Source: Pristionchus mayeri
Lineage: Eukaryota > Nematoda > Chromadorea > Rhabditida > Neodiplogasteridae
Length of the DNA stretch: 64,000 nucleotides
Reading direction: 5' to 3'
NCBI GenBank assembly: GCA_036245805.1
Contig: BTRK01000005.1
Location: 50,212,553-50,276,552 of the forward strand
Of this stretch, positions 42,201 through 50,812 are shown piece by piece. The first letter of the stretch is position 1. Each line of letters opens with the position of its first letter. The translations under genes and the position numbers were made by a program. A model generated the notes under the pieces. It was not told where the DNA came from. It saw only the letters and a program-made list of their open reading frames with translations, and searched no databases.

Positions 42201-45042
42201 TAAGACTTAGATTTAGGCTTAGGCTCAGGCTTAGGCCTTTTAAGGCTTAGTCTTAGGCTTTTCTGAGTAGTCGTTTTTTTCTGAGTAGTCCTGTATGCGA
42301 AAAATAACGTCCTCAGGGACATTTTTCAAAATGTTGAGCCGGATTAGGTCCTAATATACTGGGAGAATACCATAGTCACAAACATGCGAAAACAATATAG
42401 GTCATTGGCAGACTCGAATTTCATAAGTAATTTTTTTTGATTTTTTTAAAAATACTAAAGCAAGGCGCATACACATTAGCAAAAATTTAAATGTCAAACA
42501 AATTAAGCGAAACTGATTTTTGCGCGTTGACGCAATGGTGAATTTCTAGGCTCCGCCCATATCCTTGCTCCGTCCCCTTGATTAACATAACAATTGTTGG
42601 AAATCATTTTCCCAACAATTTGAGATCCATGCCAACTCACTAGCACATCTGGGAGCTGATATACGGTATAGCGGCTTCGAATCCGGAAAATTCCTAAAAG
42701 CAGGCTCTAGGATCAATGACCTATACTTTTCGAATTCTTGCCACTACGGTATTTTCCCATTATAATTCGGAGCATATCCGGCTCAACATTTTGAAAAATG
42801 CTCACGTCTACCTCCACTTATTCCCGCGCTAAATATAGAAGAGGCTCGCTGATGCGTACTGTAAGAAAATTGAGCGTTGCTCACATTACGGAAACTCGCC
42901 TCGCAAGTTTCAGAGTGACCGCTCTCGAGAGACGCGTGGTTGCCGCCCCCCCCCCCCACGCTTCTTTTAAATTTATTATAAATCGTTCCGCGCAACCATA
43001 GAACTGGCCGGACGGCTCCCGGTAAACATAAATGGTATCGAGAATTAAATTTGCAGTTGTATCTTTCAATAAGAAAATTTGTCCTTTCTTCAGTTTGATG
43101 CATCCATTTTGCTTGCGGCGTACTCAGGACCAGCCAGATCTATTTTGATAGATCAAGGAACCGATGACAACTTCCTAAAGCAGGGCCAACTTAAGGTAGC
43201 GTCTTTAAAAAGAGCAAATGGGATATATCACAGGTATCACGAGCTTATGGATGAAAATGACTCTCAGGAACAATTTTGAAAAAGTTTCTCCTGTTCTGGT
43301 TTTGTGGAGAGAATAATCTAGGCATATGATTCCGAAAAATATAGGTCGTTGGTCCAGGTATTTGGTATGGCTAGATAAACACCAAAGGCGGGACCAATTC
43401 ATACCCCGGGTTATAGTAGTTTCTGTGTTAGTGGAATAGGTTACTATACTTTGGTAATTAGTTACTATACTATGTGTTTATCTAATCATGATTTTCCACT
43501 CAATTTATCAATTTTGGAACATGACCGATGAGGTGATGTATAGAGTGAACCTCAAGATCACCTAGTTAGAGGATCTGATCAGGGCGATGTAGAATTGGGC
43601 ATGCTGATAACAATGCAACAACTCAGTTGTTAGATCAAATCTCCAGCGAACTGTGATCTGTAGCGGTATTGTTCGCCGACCCCCCCCCCCCCCCCCCCGC
43701 CGAGCGTGTCTTGTACAGCTATCATAGTTGCCCACCACTGGCGGCGGCAAGTGGGGTAGTGCTCATCCACGACCCCCTATTCATGGTGAAAAGAGACATA
43801 GTGCTCATAGACGTATAGGGGGTCATGGTAAAAAAAATCGATGGTAGGTGATGGGTAGGTCAAGATTAAGTACTGTACCAATCAATAGTACAGTACTTCC
43901 TGATACCGTATATAGCTACCGTAACCCTGATTACCGCGAACTGAGTTTTTTCAAAAATTGAAAATACCGTACCCTAATTTAAAAATTAAAGTACCGTAAC
44001 CAATCGATGGTACAGTACCACCAGATACCGTATCCCACTACCGTAACCCCGACTATCGCGAACTAACTTTATTTTTAAGATGTCCTGGTGTCGTGAACGA
44101 TCGATTGTACAGTACCCAACTGACTACCGTAACCCAGTTCCTTGGGTCAGATCTAGTTCCATGGGTCAAACATTTTTCTAAAAATTATAAATCTATTATA
44201 AAATTATATTGAAGTATCCCACCGTAACTCTAATTAGTGTAGAACCAATTTAAGATCGATTTAGGATTTTTAGAAAATGATTTTGGTTTTTTAAAAAAAT
44301 GTTTGACCCAAGGAACTAGATCTGACCCACGGAACTGGGTTACGGTAGTCAGTTGGGTACTGTACAATCGATCGTTCACGACACCAGGCCGATTGTGCAC
44401 GTCACCAGGACATCTTAAAAATAAAATTAGTTCGCGATCATCGAGGTTACGGTAGTGGGATATGGCATCTGGTGGTACTGTACTATCGATTGGTTACGGT
44501 ACTTTTATTTTTTTAATTAGGGTACGGTATTTTCAATTTTTGAAAAAAAATCAGTTCGCGGTAATCAGGGTTACGGTAGCTATATACGGTATCAGGAAGT
44601 ACTGTACTATTGATTGGTATAGTACTTAATCTTGACTTACCCATCACCTACCATCGATTTTTTTACCATGACCCCCCCCCCCCCCCCTATACGTCTATGA
44701 GCACTACCTCACTAAAAAAGTGGGGTAGTGCTCATCCATGAATGGGTGTCGCCGGCGGCGTGGGCAACTATGACAGCTATGTATGAACCAGAAGAGGAGA
44801 AACTTTTTTTAAAAATTGTTCCCTCCACATCCATTGACAAGAGATGCCTGTGATAAAAATATACAGTTAAATGTTCATTAGTGCAAAACAAACAAAATAT
44901 GTTATAGCCAGAGACACTGAAATCTCACGGATCAGCAGCTGTTGAAGTCCGCATGCAGCCTGGCTACGACCACTCTTACTACTTCGTCGCAACTTTCATG
45001 GGCGACCACATTGAGCATCATCACAGGCAACTCATCCTGTAG
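33206..45042 (+). CDS. S-formylglutathione hydrolase (esterase D type), complete, nine exons
   Basis: The enzyme hydrolyses S-formylglutathione to formate and glutathione, the last step of glutathione-dependent formaldehyde detoxification in the cytosol. Exons: 33206-33273, 34295-34383, 36428-36494, 39898-39973, 40079-40140, 41534-41625, 41911-42062, 43094-43195, 44908-45042. All borders are AG/GT and in phase, 843 nt in total, 280 residues plus stop, close to the 282 of human ESD. Landmarks in order: [22 protein letters not shown], the nucleophile elbow [28 protein letters not shown] (acid region) and PGYDHSYYF (catalytic His). Start chosen because it follows a splice acceptor and gives the family N terminus ([18 protein letters not shown]). 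Introns run from 105 to 3403 bp and are filled with repeats, yet no lesion is seen, so the gene is probably functional. Confidence 0.93.
33543..33742. repeat. 200-bp hairpin in hydrolase intron 1
   Basis: TGTGCGGTGTTGAACGCTAT near 33578 mirrors GTTGTTCAACACCGCACATC near 33687, and ACGTTATAATGATACTGTAG mirrors CTTCAGTATCATTATAACTT. Nearly the whole block pairs around a short loop near 33635. It is probably a small MITE. Confidence 0.8.
34010..34215 (+). repeat. GC-rich repeat with poly-G run
   Basis: TTCAAATATGACGGAGTTCG is followed by about 21 G residues and several GGGTCGCAA-type motifs, then GTGGGAACCTCTCGTTTCCC as in 21600-21700. It matches 7485-7625 (minus) at its left part and lies in hydrolase intron 1. 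Confidence 0.6.
34460..35270. repeat. Dispersed repeat interrupted by a MITE
   Basis: The left part (34460-34544) and right part (35079-35270) match 20874-21210 continuously when the element 34545-35078 and one TA are removed. It lies in hydrolase intron 2. Confidence 0.85.
34545..35078. mobile_element. Mariner-type MITE, 534 bp, with TA target duplication
   Basis: The ends TTAGGTTGATGCAAAAGTTT and AAACTTTTGCATCAACCTAA are inverted repeats of at least 25 bp (through CGATAC on the left and GTATCG on the right), directly flanked by TA at 34543-34544 and 35079-35080. There is no transposase frame. It shares its ends with 14788-15674. The uninterrupted repeat copy at 20874 shows the target before insertion. 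Confidence 0.9.
35575..36030. repeat. Foldback with CGGAACT motifs in hydrolase intron 2
   Basis: CTCATCTCGTAACTTT near 35655 mirrors AAAGTTACGAGATGAG near 35950, with TTCGGAACT repeated several times on the left and GAAGTTCC on the right. The ends GGTAAGAGTCGAAC near 35724 resemble family A ends. Confidence 0.6.
37795..39415. repeat. Foldback with tRNA-like segments in both arms
   Basis: The outer arms pair 37795-37935 with 39245-39415 (GCCCAAGTTTGTGAAACTTT against AGTTTCACAAACTTGGGTGC). The inner arms pair 38570-38800 with 38985-39235 almost base for base. Each inner arm contains CAGGGTTCGATTCCGCTCGG, a tRNA T-arm/B box preceded by a partial anticodon arm, so the arms are probably derived from a tRNA-type repeat. 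The left arm is interrupted at 37942-38569. It lies in hydrolase intron 3. Confidence 0.8.
37942..38569. mobile_element. 628-bp insertion with ATTGCA target duplication
   Basis: ATTGCA at 37936-37941 and at 38564-38569 flank a segment absent from the opposite arm of the foldback, which reads straight through at the equivalent point. The insert is GC-richer than the surroundings, with repeated GGGTA and CTCGGAGAGT motifs. I see no terminal inverted repeats, so its class is unknown. Confidence 0.65.
40250..41340. repeat. Foldback with GGAACT motifs, around a MITE
   Basis: GGAACTGGTCCTTTTCGAAC near 40375 faces GTTCCAAAACGACCAGTTCC near 41250, and GTTCGAATTGGAAC near 40307 faces GTTCCAATTTGTAC near 41312. 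The 280-bp element at 40775-41054 lies inside. A short direct duplication, TAGGTTACTTTACTCGA, occurs at 40591 and 40608. It occupies much of hydrolase intron 5. Confidence 0.65.
40775..41054. mobile_element. 280-bp MITE with TTAA target duplication
   Basis: The ends AGAAGGAGTAACACGAA and TTCGTGTTACTCCTTCT are perfect inverted repeats of 17 bp, with TTAA at 40771-40774 and 41055-41058. TTAA duplication is the hallmark of piggyBac-type transposition, but no transposase is present here to confirm it. Confidence 0.85.
42087..42825. repeat. Foldback family B copy in hydrolase intron 7
   Basis: It starts near TTAACACTGGTGTCACGAGT. The left-arm landmarks (CATTTTTCAAAATGTTGAGCC, then ATATAGGTCATTGG) are mirrored on the right (CAATGACCTAT, then GGCTCAACATTTTGAAAAATG) up to about 42825. 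The left arm is split by the TTAGGC cassette at 42127-42290. Confidence 0.75.
42127..42290. repeat. Degenerate TTAGGC array bracketed by inverted repeats
   Basis: Between 42174 and 42260 there are five exact TTAGGC units plus variants (TTAGGT, TTAGAT, CTCAGGC). TTAGGC is the nematode telomere repeat. The tract is bracketed by ACTCAGAAAAACGACTACTC (42127) and its reverse complement GAGTAGTCGTTTTTTTCTGA (about 42264), so the whole resembles a small terminal-inverted-repeat cassette with a telomere-like core. Confidence 0.75.
43225..43400. repeat. Partial family B arm in hydrolase intron 8
   Basis: GGTATCACGAGCTTATGGAT, then GGAACAATTTTGAAAAAG and AAAATATAGGTCGTTGGTCC follow the family B order. 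The second arm is missing. Confidence 0.6.
43713..44782. repeat. 1.07-kb palindrome in hydrolase intron 8
   Basis: The ends TACAGCTATCATAGTTGCCC and GGGCAACTATGACAGCTATG are inverted repeats, and the arms of about 480 bp pair almost throughout (for example AGTACTGTACCAATCAATAG near 43870 against CTATTGATTGGTATAGTACT near 44608). The arms are rich in GTAC, TACCGTA and ACTGTAC motifs. Poly-C tracts adjoin the left end (43680-43698) and lie in the right arm (44671-44687). Confidence 0.85.
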
Positions 45043-45499
45043 GTCACGTATGTCATGTAGGTCGTAGGTCATGTTACCCTCTGTAGTTTATAGCATGCTT
45101 TTTTTATAATATGATCGACAACTCTCAACAATTCCTTTGATATCTATGTTATCATGCTGTGATAAAAATATAATCCTTCGGTGCCCTCTATACTCGATAC
45201 TATAATCAATTACACTTTGAAATTATGTTATGTTTTGTCACAAAGCTGCGAGAAAAGCCTTCATATGAATAGGAAGCGCAGAGCTCGGTCATTTTAGAAT
45301 TCAAGTGTACAGTACCCAGAATTTTCTAATTTTTCGTTTCATTTTGCGATTCAACAAATTTCTACATTTTTAAATTTATTTTCAACATTATTTCTTTTCA
45401 CAAAACTATTTGTTTCTTCGCAGCATGAATTCCCCCTGTCTCAATAATCATCCGACACGACTTTGACCACTTTTGACGCAGGCTTATTGCTCTAAATAA

Positions 45500-45860
45500 G
45501 CATTTAAAAAACGACCTGTTCCAGTTTGCGCTCTTTCGATCGATTTTCCATATTGCTCCTTTTGCCAGATCTTAGCTCTCTTTACATATTCTGCATATGA
45601 CTCTAGAGCACCTAATTGCGTGGACCGCTTTAATCTGACAGAGGGAGCAATTGCATTATATTGATTTGAAGGCTCTAAACTCGCGATGTTTTGGCGAATT
45701 ACACATTTATCGACCGATTTTTCATATTGCTCCGCTTGTCCGACTTTAAATTTCGCAAGGGATTGAACGTTACGACTCTATAGCACACATTTCCGCGATA
45801 TGCGTGAATCGGACAGGCGGAGCAATGCCAAATATCTTGACTTGAAGGCTTTCGTTGCTC
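45500..45860. repeat. Two related units with inverted GCTCC/GGAGC ends
   Basis: Each unit has CGATTTTTCATATTGCTCC near its start, an internal CTCTA.AGCAC, and CAG.GGGAGCAAT followed by TTGA.TTGAAGGCT near its end. The two units lie head to tail and differ by many substitutions. Confidence 0.55.
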
Positions 45861-46216
45861 TACCTGAATATTCATTAAATCTCAGTCATAAACTTTCTTC
45901 CCTGTCTCTATTTCCCTGATTGGCATTGAGCAATTCGAAAGCGTATTTTCATTGATTTTATTATAAAACTAAAGGCAAAAAGAATTAATAAAACATATTG
46001 TGAAAACAGTCATTTGATAATTCCGACGGGGCCCTAATCGGAGGGTACTGTACTTTAGCCCCAGCGTTAATTTTGGAAACTCGTTTAATTAAATTATTTC
46101 GCAAAATTTTTATTTTTTTCTCATTTAAATCATATCGGCAGCTCCTAAATCTTTGGATTCTATCCGATTTTTATTTTAAAAGGCATTTTGAAGAAACCCC
46201 TCCGCGCTCCCTAAAT

Positions 46217-46600
46217 ATGAAACCGTTCTCCTAAGAACCGAGCTGATCCCGGCGGATCCTGGACAGAAAAAAACCGATTTCCTGAAACAATGTGTTTTGG
46301 GGTAATCGACGGTGCTGGAAACAGTGGGCACATTCAATTTGCGAACAGAGCCTTAGTTGGCTCCAGACGGCGTCAAGTAGAAAACGGGTTCTTACCTATA
46401 TGAGAGCGTTTGCCTACGAATCGAGCAAGACTCGGCACAGCTAAAAATTTCGATTCTCTGTAACTCTGAGATTTGGGGTAATTCAATGTGCTGAAAACGA
46501 TGTGCACACTCACTTAGCTCCAAGAGTCTCGTAGTCTTCACACGGCGCGCCAAATAGATATGACCAATGAAATACATGGGTAACTCAATTCGACCATGGA
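46217..46600. repeat. Two family A foldback left ends, nested
   Basis: A first end (TATGAAACCGTTCTCCTAAG at 46219) continues through the landmark GTTGGCTCCAGACGGCGTCA at 46349. It is then cut at about 46398 by a second end (TATATGAGAGCGTTTGCCTA). Neither right arm follows, apart from a short GTGGATAGGCGTTCTC fragment near 46862. Confidence 0.75.
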
Positions 46601-47008
46601 GAATCAGAATCTGCAATAAAATTCATATAGTTAAGAGAAAAAAGTTTGAATAAAGCAACAAAATGTGATCGAAAAAAGTTTTTAGGGCATATAAATGTGA
46701 AGATGGTATGTATTCTCGCAAATAAAGTTGATACCATCGTAGATTAGTTCAATACGCGTTGTTTAAAAAATTAGTCGTTGTAGATCAAGGGCCTTTGAGA
46801 TAAAGTACTTTCAAGGGGTAGGTTACAACTACCCTTCAACATGCTAATTTTGAGAAACGAAGTGGATAGGCGTTCTCCCCGCCCTCACTTTGGTCAGTCT
46901 TTGCAGTTGCATTGAAATCGGTGACCCAAAAAAGGGTTCGTGCAATCTTACTGGAGATTACCCTAGCGTACGGCCGGAAATGATCAGATTGAAGTGCCTG
47001 ATCCTGCG

Positions 47009-47225
47009 TGCTGTGTACACGCCTATTTTAATATTCCACTAGTATTATTGTGTGCCACCACACCACCCTACTACCGTAACCTGCCATTTCTGCCCCGCTC
47101 GCCTAAAATATTCATTCTAGTTCTTTTCTCTTCCCGCGTGCTGCGGTTTGTTCTTCTATTGTCTACGACGATAAAGTCCGTACTTCCTCTCTACGTTCAC
47201 TCACAAGGGACTCAAATACACAACA
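47009..47225 (+). repeat. 5' LTR
   Basis: It begins TGCTGTGTACACGCC and ends ACTCAAATACACAACA. It is preceded by CTGCG (47004-47008) and followed by TTGGCGTTCAG, the position expected for a primer binding site. Confidence 0.93.
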
Positions 47226-47611
47226 TTGGCGTTCAGAATAAAGGTTTGAATGTATTTATTTTCTTATTTTCTGTTCTTTCTTATTCTCTTGCTGTAAAAG
47301 CGGACTGCTGTGCGCGTGTCCGTCAGAGCATAGCTGTGTGCGGTGTGCTCTGTCTCCATCTTGGTGTGTCACAGCTGTGTGCGGTGACTAGAACTGAGAC
47401 CTGAATTGAATTTTCGTTTTGTGTACCGTAGGTTCTGCTGAAATTTTGATTTTGGCCAGGTGAACTCTGTGTGACAAACGTAAATGCATTCACTGATTTT
47501 CGTTTTGTGCACACGAAGTGCTGCCAAAATTTTTGATTTTGGGCAGAGAACTTGTCGAGTGACTTACGAAATTCAGTAGCGTTGCGTGTCGCGTCGCGGT
47601 CAGTGACAAAC

Positions 47612-48865
47612 ATGGGTGAACAGGAAGTGCCGCCGTACATGCAGGCGTTCTGTCAGTCCATTGCCTCGATGCAGCAGAGCATGGTGGAGATGCAGAAAGA
47701 GAATAATGATAGATACACCGCCCTTCTCGAGAGACTTACTGCTAACGAGAATCGAGGGGAGGGAGGAGATGTGAGAGAAACTGGTGGAGTGACCAATCCT
47801 GTGGGACCGACGATCGATGCAATCGAGTCGAGAATCGTTGACTTCGATTACGATGAGGAGGAATGCACTTTCGAAAACTGGGGTGAGAGATATCGTGACG
47901 TGTTCGAACACGACATGAAGAGCCTGGATGGAGGCATGAGAGTACGAATACTGTTAAGACACCTCAGTGTGAAGTGTGGTGCACAGTACAGAGATCACAA
48001 AGCACCCGATGATGTCATGCAAGTATCATTCGAGGATACCGTGAGCACTCTCAAGAGCCTGTTCGGAAAGAAAGAATCAGATTTCGAACTGCGTGTGCGT
48101 TTCTTCAATCAGAGATTGTCGAACATGGGCAGCCCAGATGTGATGAAATTCGCCGCCTATGTGAATCGACTGTACCAGAAGGGTAATCTGAAGCAGATTA
48201 CCGAGGACCAGATGAAGATCACAATCTTCCTGGCCGGCCTGGATATTCCAAACCAGAAGGGAATGCGTGCCCATCTGTTCAATGAGGTCGGAAAGAAGCC
48301 GACAATCACGTTCAAGGAGTTGCTCGAGAAGTTCTCCACAATGAAAGCTCTCGAACGTGATGTGGCTGTGGTGCTGAACAGTGCGACCATGATGGTGCGA
48401 TCCCACCATGATAAGAAGAAGAAGGAGAAGAGCAAGAATCCCGAGAGACGTCAAATTTCCAATATCACGTGCAAGTTCTGTGATAAGAAGGGTCGCTATG
48501 CGAGTGAGTGCTGGTCTAAACACCCGGAGAAGCGTCCGAAGAGAGGAGCAAAGCGGAACTACTCTGTTAGAACCGCCGATTGCAACTTCATTGAAGTAAA
48601 TCGAGTCTATGTGAGAGTCACCGTTCACGGACAAGAAGTCGAATTCCAACTCGATACTGGATCGGACATCACACTCATCTCAGAGAGTGACTGGAAGGGA
48701 ATGGGAAGTCCTCAGTTGGACTCATCTCCCTCATGCGCTATCACATGCGCTAACGGACAAGGCATGCGTGTCCTCGGAAGATTCCGCAGTCACGTGGAGT
48801 ACTGTGGCAAGGAGAGACGAGTGGGTCCACGTCACCCCAAGACCGATTCGACTAGTCGGCAATGA
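47612..48865 (+). CDS. Retrotransposon gag and protease
   Basis: The Met at 47612 opens a frame with a coiled, Gln/Met-rich N terminus (about residues 1-55), a capsid-like helical domain, a basic region, a single zinc knuckle (CKFCDKKGRYASEC) and an aspartic protease motif (FQLDTGSDITLIS). In the knuckle the usual His is replaced by Arg, so metal binding may be impaired. After the protease core the frame is lost; related sequence continues in another frame from about 48800 to 49055, indicating a frameshift. The protein would package RNA and process the polyprotein. It is a decayed element copy, not a host gene. Confidence 0.85.
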   Translation: MGEQEVPPYMQAFCQSIASMQQSMVEMQKENNDRYTALLERLTANENRGEGGDVRETGGVTNPVGPTIDAIESRIVDFDYDEEECTFENWGERYRDVFEHDMKSLDGGMRVRILLRHLSVKCGAQYRDHKAPDDVMQVSFEDTVSTLKSLFGKKESDFELRVRFFNQRLSNMGSPDVMKFAAYVNRLYQKGNLKQITEDQMKITIFLAGLDIPNQKGMRAHLFNEVGKKPTITFKELLEKFSTMKALERDVAVVLNSATMMVRSHHDKKKKEKSKNPERRQISNITCKFCDKKGRYASECWSKHPEKRPKRGAKRNYSVRTADCNFIEVNRVYVRVTVHGQEVEFQLDTGSDITLISESDWKGMGSPQLDSSPSCAITCANGQGMRVLGRFRSHVEYCGKERRVGPRHPKTDSTSRQ

Positions 48866-49146
48866 TTGGTTCTTCAAGCTGAACTTGAAGAGAACGTTCT
48901 CTGAGGATGAGAACGATACGGTAGTCAATCACATCAAGTCAATCCCGGAAGACTACACAACCTGGGTCCGAGAGAATTACCCAGATTGTGAGCCTGGACT
49001 AGGCAAGTACAACAAATCTGCAGCAAAGTTGCATGGGAGTGATCAAGAAGATTGAGCACTCGGATTGGGCGGCTCCGTTCTTACTAGTCGCAAAGAAGAA
49101 TGGGAGTAAGAGACTCTGTGCTGATTTCAAGACAGGTCTGAATGAC

Positions 49147-49754
49147 ATCAGAAGAGGATTACTGGCCATCCTCTTCTGATGTTCAATGAATTCTTGTTCC
49201 ATTGCCACCTTCTTCAGCTCGTCAAAATTCTCACAACCCACATTGTACGCCTCTAGTACCCTTCCGTACTCAACTCTCTTCTTCATTACTATCATTAGTT
49301 GCTGTTGCATGAACCGATCCCGTCCTTTCTGATCACGGTATCCCATTCCTCTATTTACCAACTCCTTAATGTCACGATAAATCTGATTTATCCTCTTGTG
49401 GGGATCGATATTATTTAGCTTCTCCACGGCGAACTGTTGCTCGAGACCCTTATCTCTATCCATCAATCGTCCCATCTCTACCACCATGTTATCCCATTCT
49501 CTTCCACTCTTCATCCTTTCAGGCAAACTCTTGAAAACTCTCGTTGTACCATCATCAAAGTGACTAGGGAGGACTAGTACTTTTTCCTCATTCGACATCC
49601 CTTTGTACTTGAGATTGAACCGTGGTAGGAATTCGTTGAATCGTTCCGTTTTTGGATTGAAATTGTTGATAGGCATGTTGATCTGTCCCATAGATCGAAT
49701 AGACTCCATCATCATCTCCATCATTTGCCCATTGCCACCCGCATGTGGCCTCAT
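49147..49754 (-). CDS. Gag-like capsid domain, truncated
   Basis: From 49754 the minus frame reads a Met-rich start and then a helical domain (FNEFLPRFNLKYKGMSNEEK, then SLPERMKSGREWDNMVVEM, then FMQQQLMIVMKKRVEYGRV) typical of retrotransposon capsid folds. It ends at the insertion border, and the last residues are read from the host element. A GTGAGT...TTTAG pair between this frame and the next one upstream suggests that the two frames may be joined by splicing. Confidence 0.65.
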
Positions 49755-49806
49755 GATTGACGAGATGTTAGACCCAATCTAAATGTTGTCATCCTCTCTC
49801 CTATAC

Positions 49807-50765
49807 TCACTTCGAGATAGGAGCTACTGCTCCCTCGGAACCTCCTGTAGCTCTGGAGGCGGGCTGAGTGGCGGATCGACTCGTGCTTGATTGCAGCCTC
49901 TGATTCTCTGAAGCACAGGAGTTTCCTCTATAGTCCTTCCTCTTTCCATCTCGCCCTGCTTCAATCTCGCCAATTCTGCGTGGAAGTGCTGACGTTCTTG
50001 CTCGAGAAACTACTTTCTCCTGAAGAATCACAACTTTCTCTTTCGTCCTTGCCAACGATCTCGTCTCTCCCACGATTCTCATTATGCCCTCCATCTCACT
50101 AACCCAGTGGTCCTTCACTTCTTTCTCTTTCTCTACTCTCTCCGTCCATCTTCCTTTCTCCTTCTCGTAATTCTCTCTCAACTTATCCATCTGACTCTCA
50201 TAACGTAATCTCATTCTCTCCTCTCCCAGCTCAAATTCATAGATCAGATCACGTTCTATTTGGTCAATAGCTGAATCTCTCACTCTCTTCATATTCTCCA
50301 ACTCTCCCGCTTCCGGTACCTTCGTGAGACCATGCAACCAACTGTCCACCCCGTCTATCTCGTTGTACATTCTGTCGACAATAGATCTGATTCGTGCCTC
50401 TGTGGTCTGTCCCTCTGTTGTATCCATGTTATCCATAGGAGACTCGATGGCTGGACTGGTGTGGGTGATTGGAGTAGACAGGACGGAAGTGAAAGGGGAG
50501 AGAAGTGTCGATAGGTCTGCTGCCTGTAACACATGATCGTTCTCTCTCATAATAGAATTCTTCCAGTTCTCCAACTCTTTAATGTCTTTATCTCCATCCC
50601 CTTCTGACATTCCGATTCCAGGGGGTTTCCCATCGATGAGATATCATCCTCCCTCTCTCCTTCCAGTCTCTCCCTCCATAGCAATCTATCCATCCCCCCT
50701 TTTGATCTCTTAGTCACATACTGGTCATTCTGATCAAATTTGATCAGGTCATCTCTTTCTTCCAC
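49807..50765 (-). CDS. Coiled-coil N-terminal part of the gag-like protein
   Basis: It comprises two overlapping minus frames (from 50765 and 50610). The second is a long charged coiled coil (FELGEERMRLRYESQMDKL, KEKGRWTERVEKEKEVKDHW) ending in a Ser/Arg-rich tail. It lies directly left of the Tc1/mariner element, whose insertion cut the upstream part of the same reading region (continuing at 52106-52476). Not recognised beyond its role as probable Gag. Confidence 0.55.
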
Positions 50766-50812
50766 GTCATCATCACTAGCCCCACCGTCTCCTCTCTCTC
50801 TGGATCTTTCTA

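Larger units (their letters stand above)
45043..47003. other. Intergenic region after the hydrolase gene
   Basis: No gene seen. 45500-45860 holds two related units of about 200 bp, each with a CATATTGCTCC...TTGTC segment and a GACAGGCGGAGCAAT-type inverted partner. 46217-46600 holds two family A ends, the second inserted in the first. No AATAAA was noticed close after the hydrolase stop. Confidence 0.5.

Noticed and set aside
47323..47640. 105-codon minus-strand frame at the gypsy leader
   Set aside because: It sits in the leader between LTR and gag, antisense, with no motif.
48077..48649. 190-codon frame antisense to gag
   Set aside because: It is a shadow of the gag/protease frame on the other strand, which has clear family motifs.
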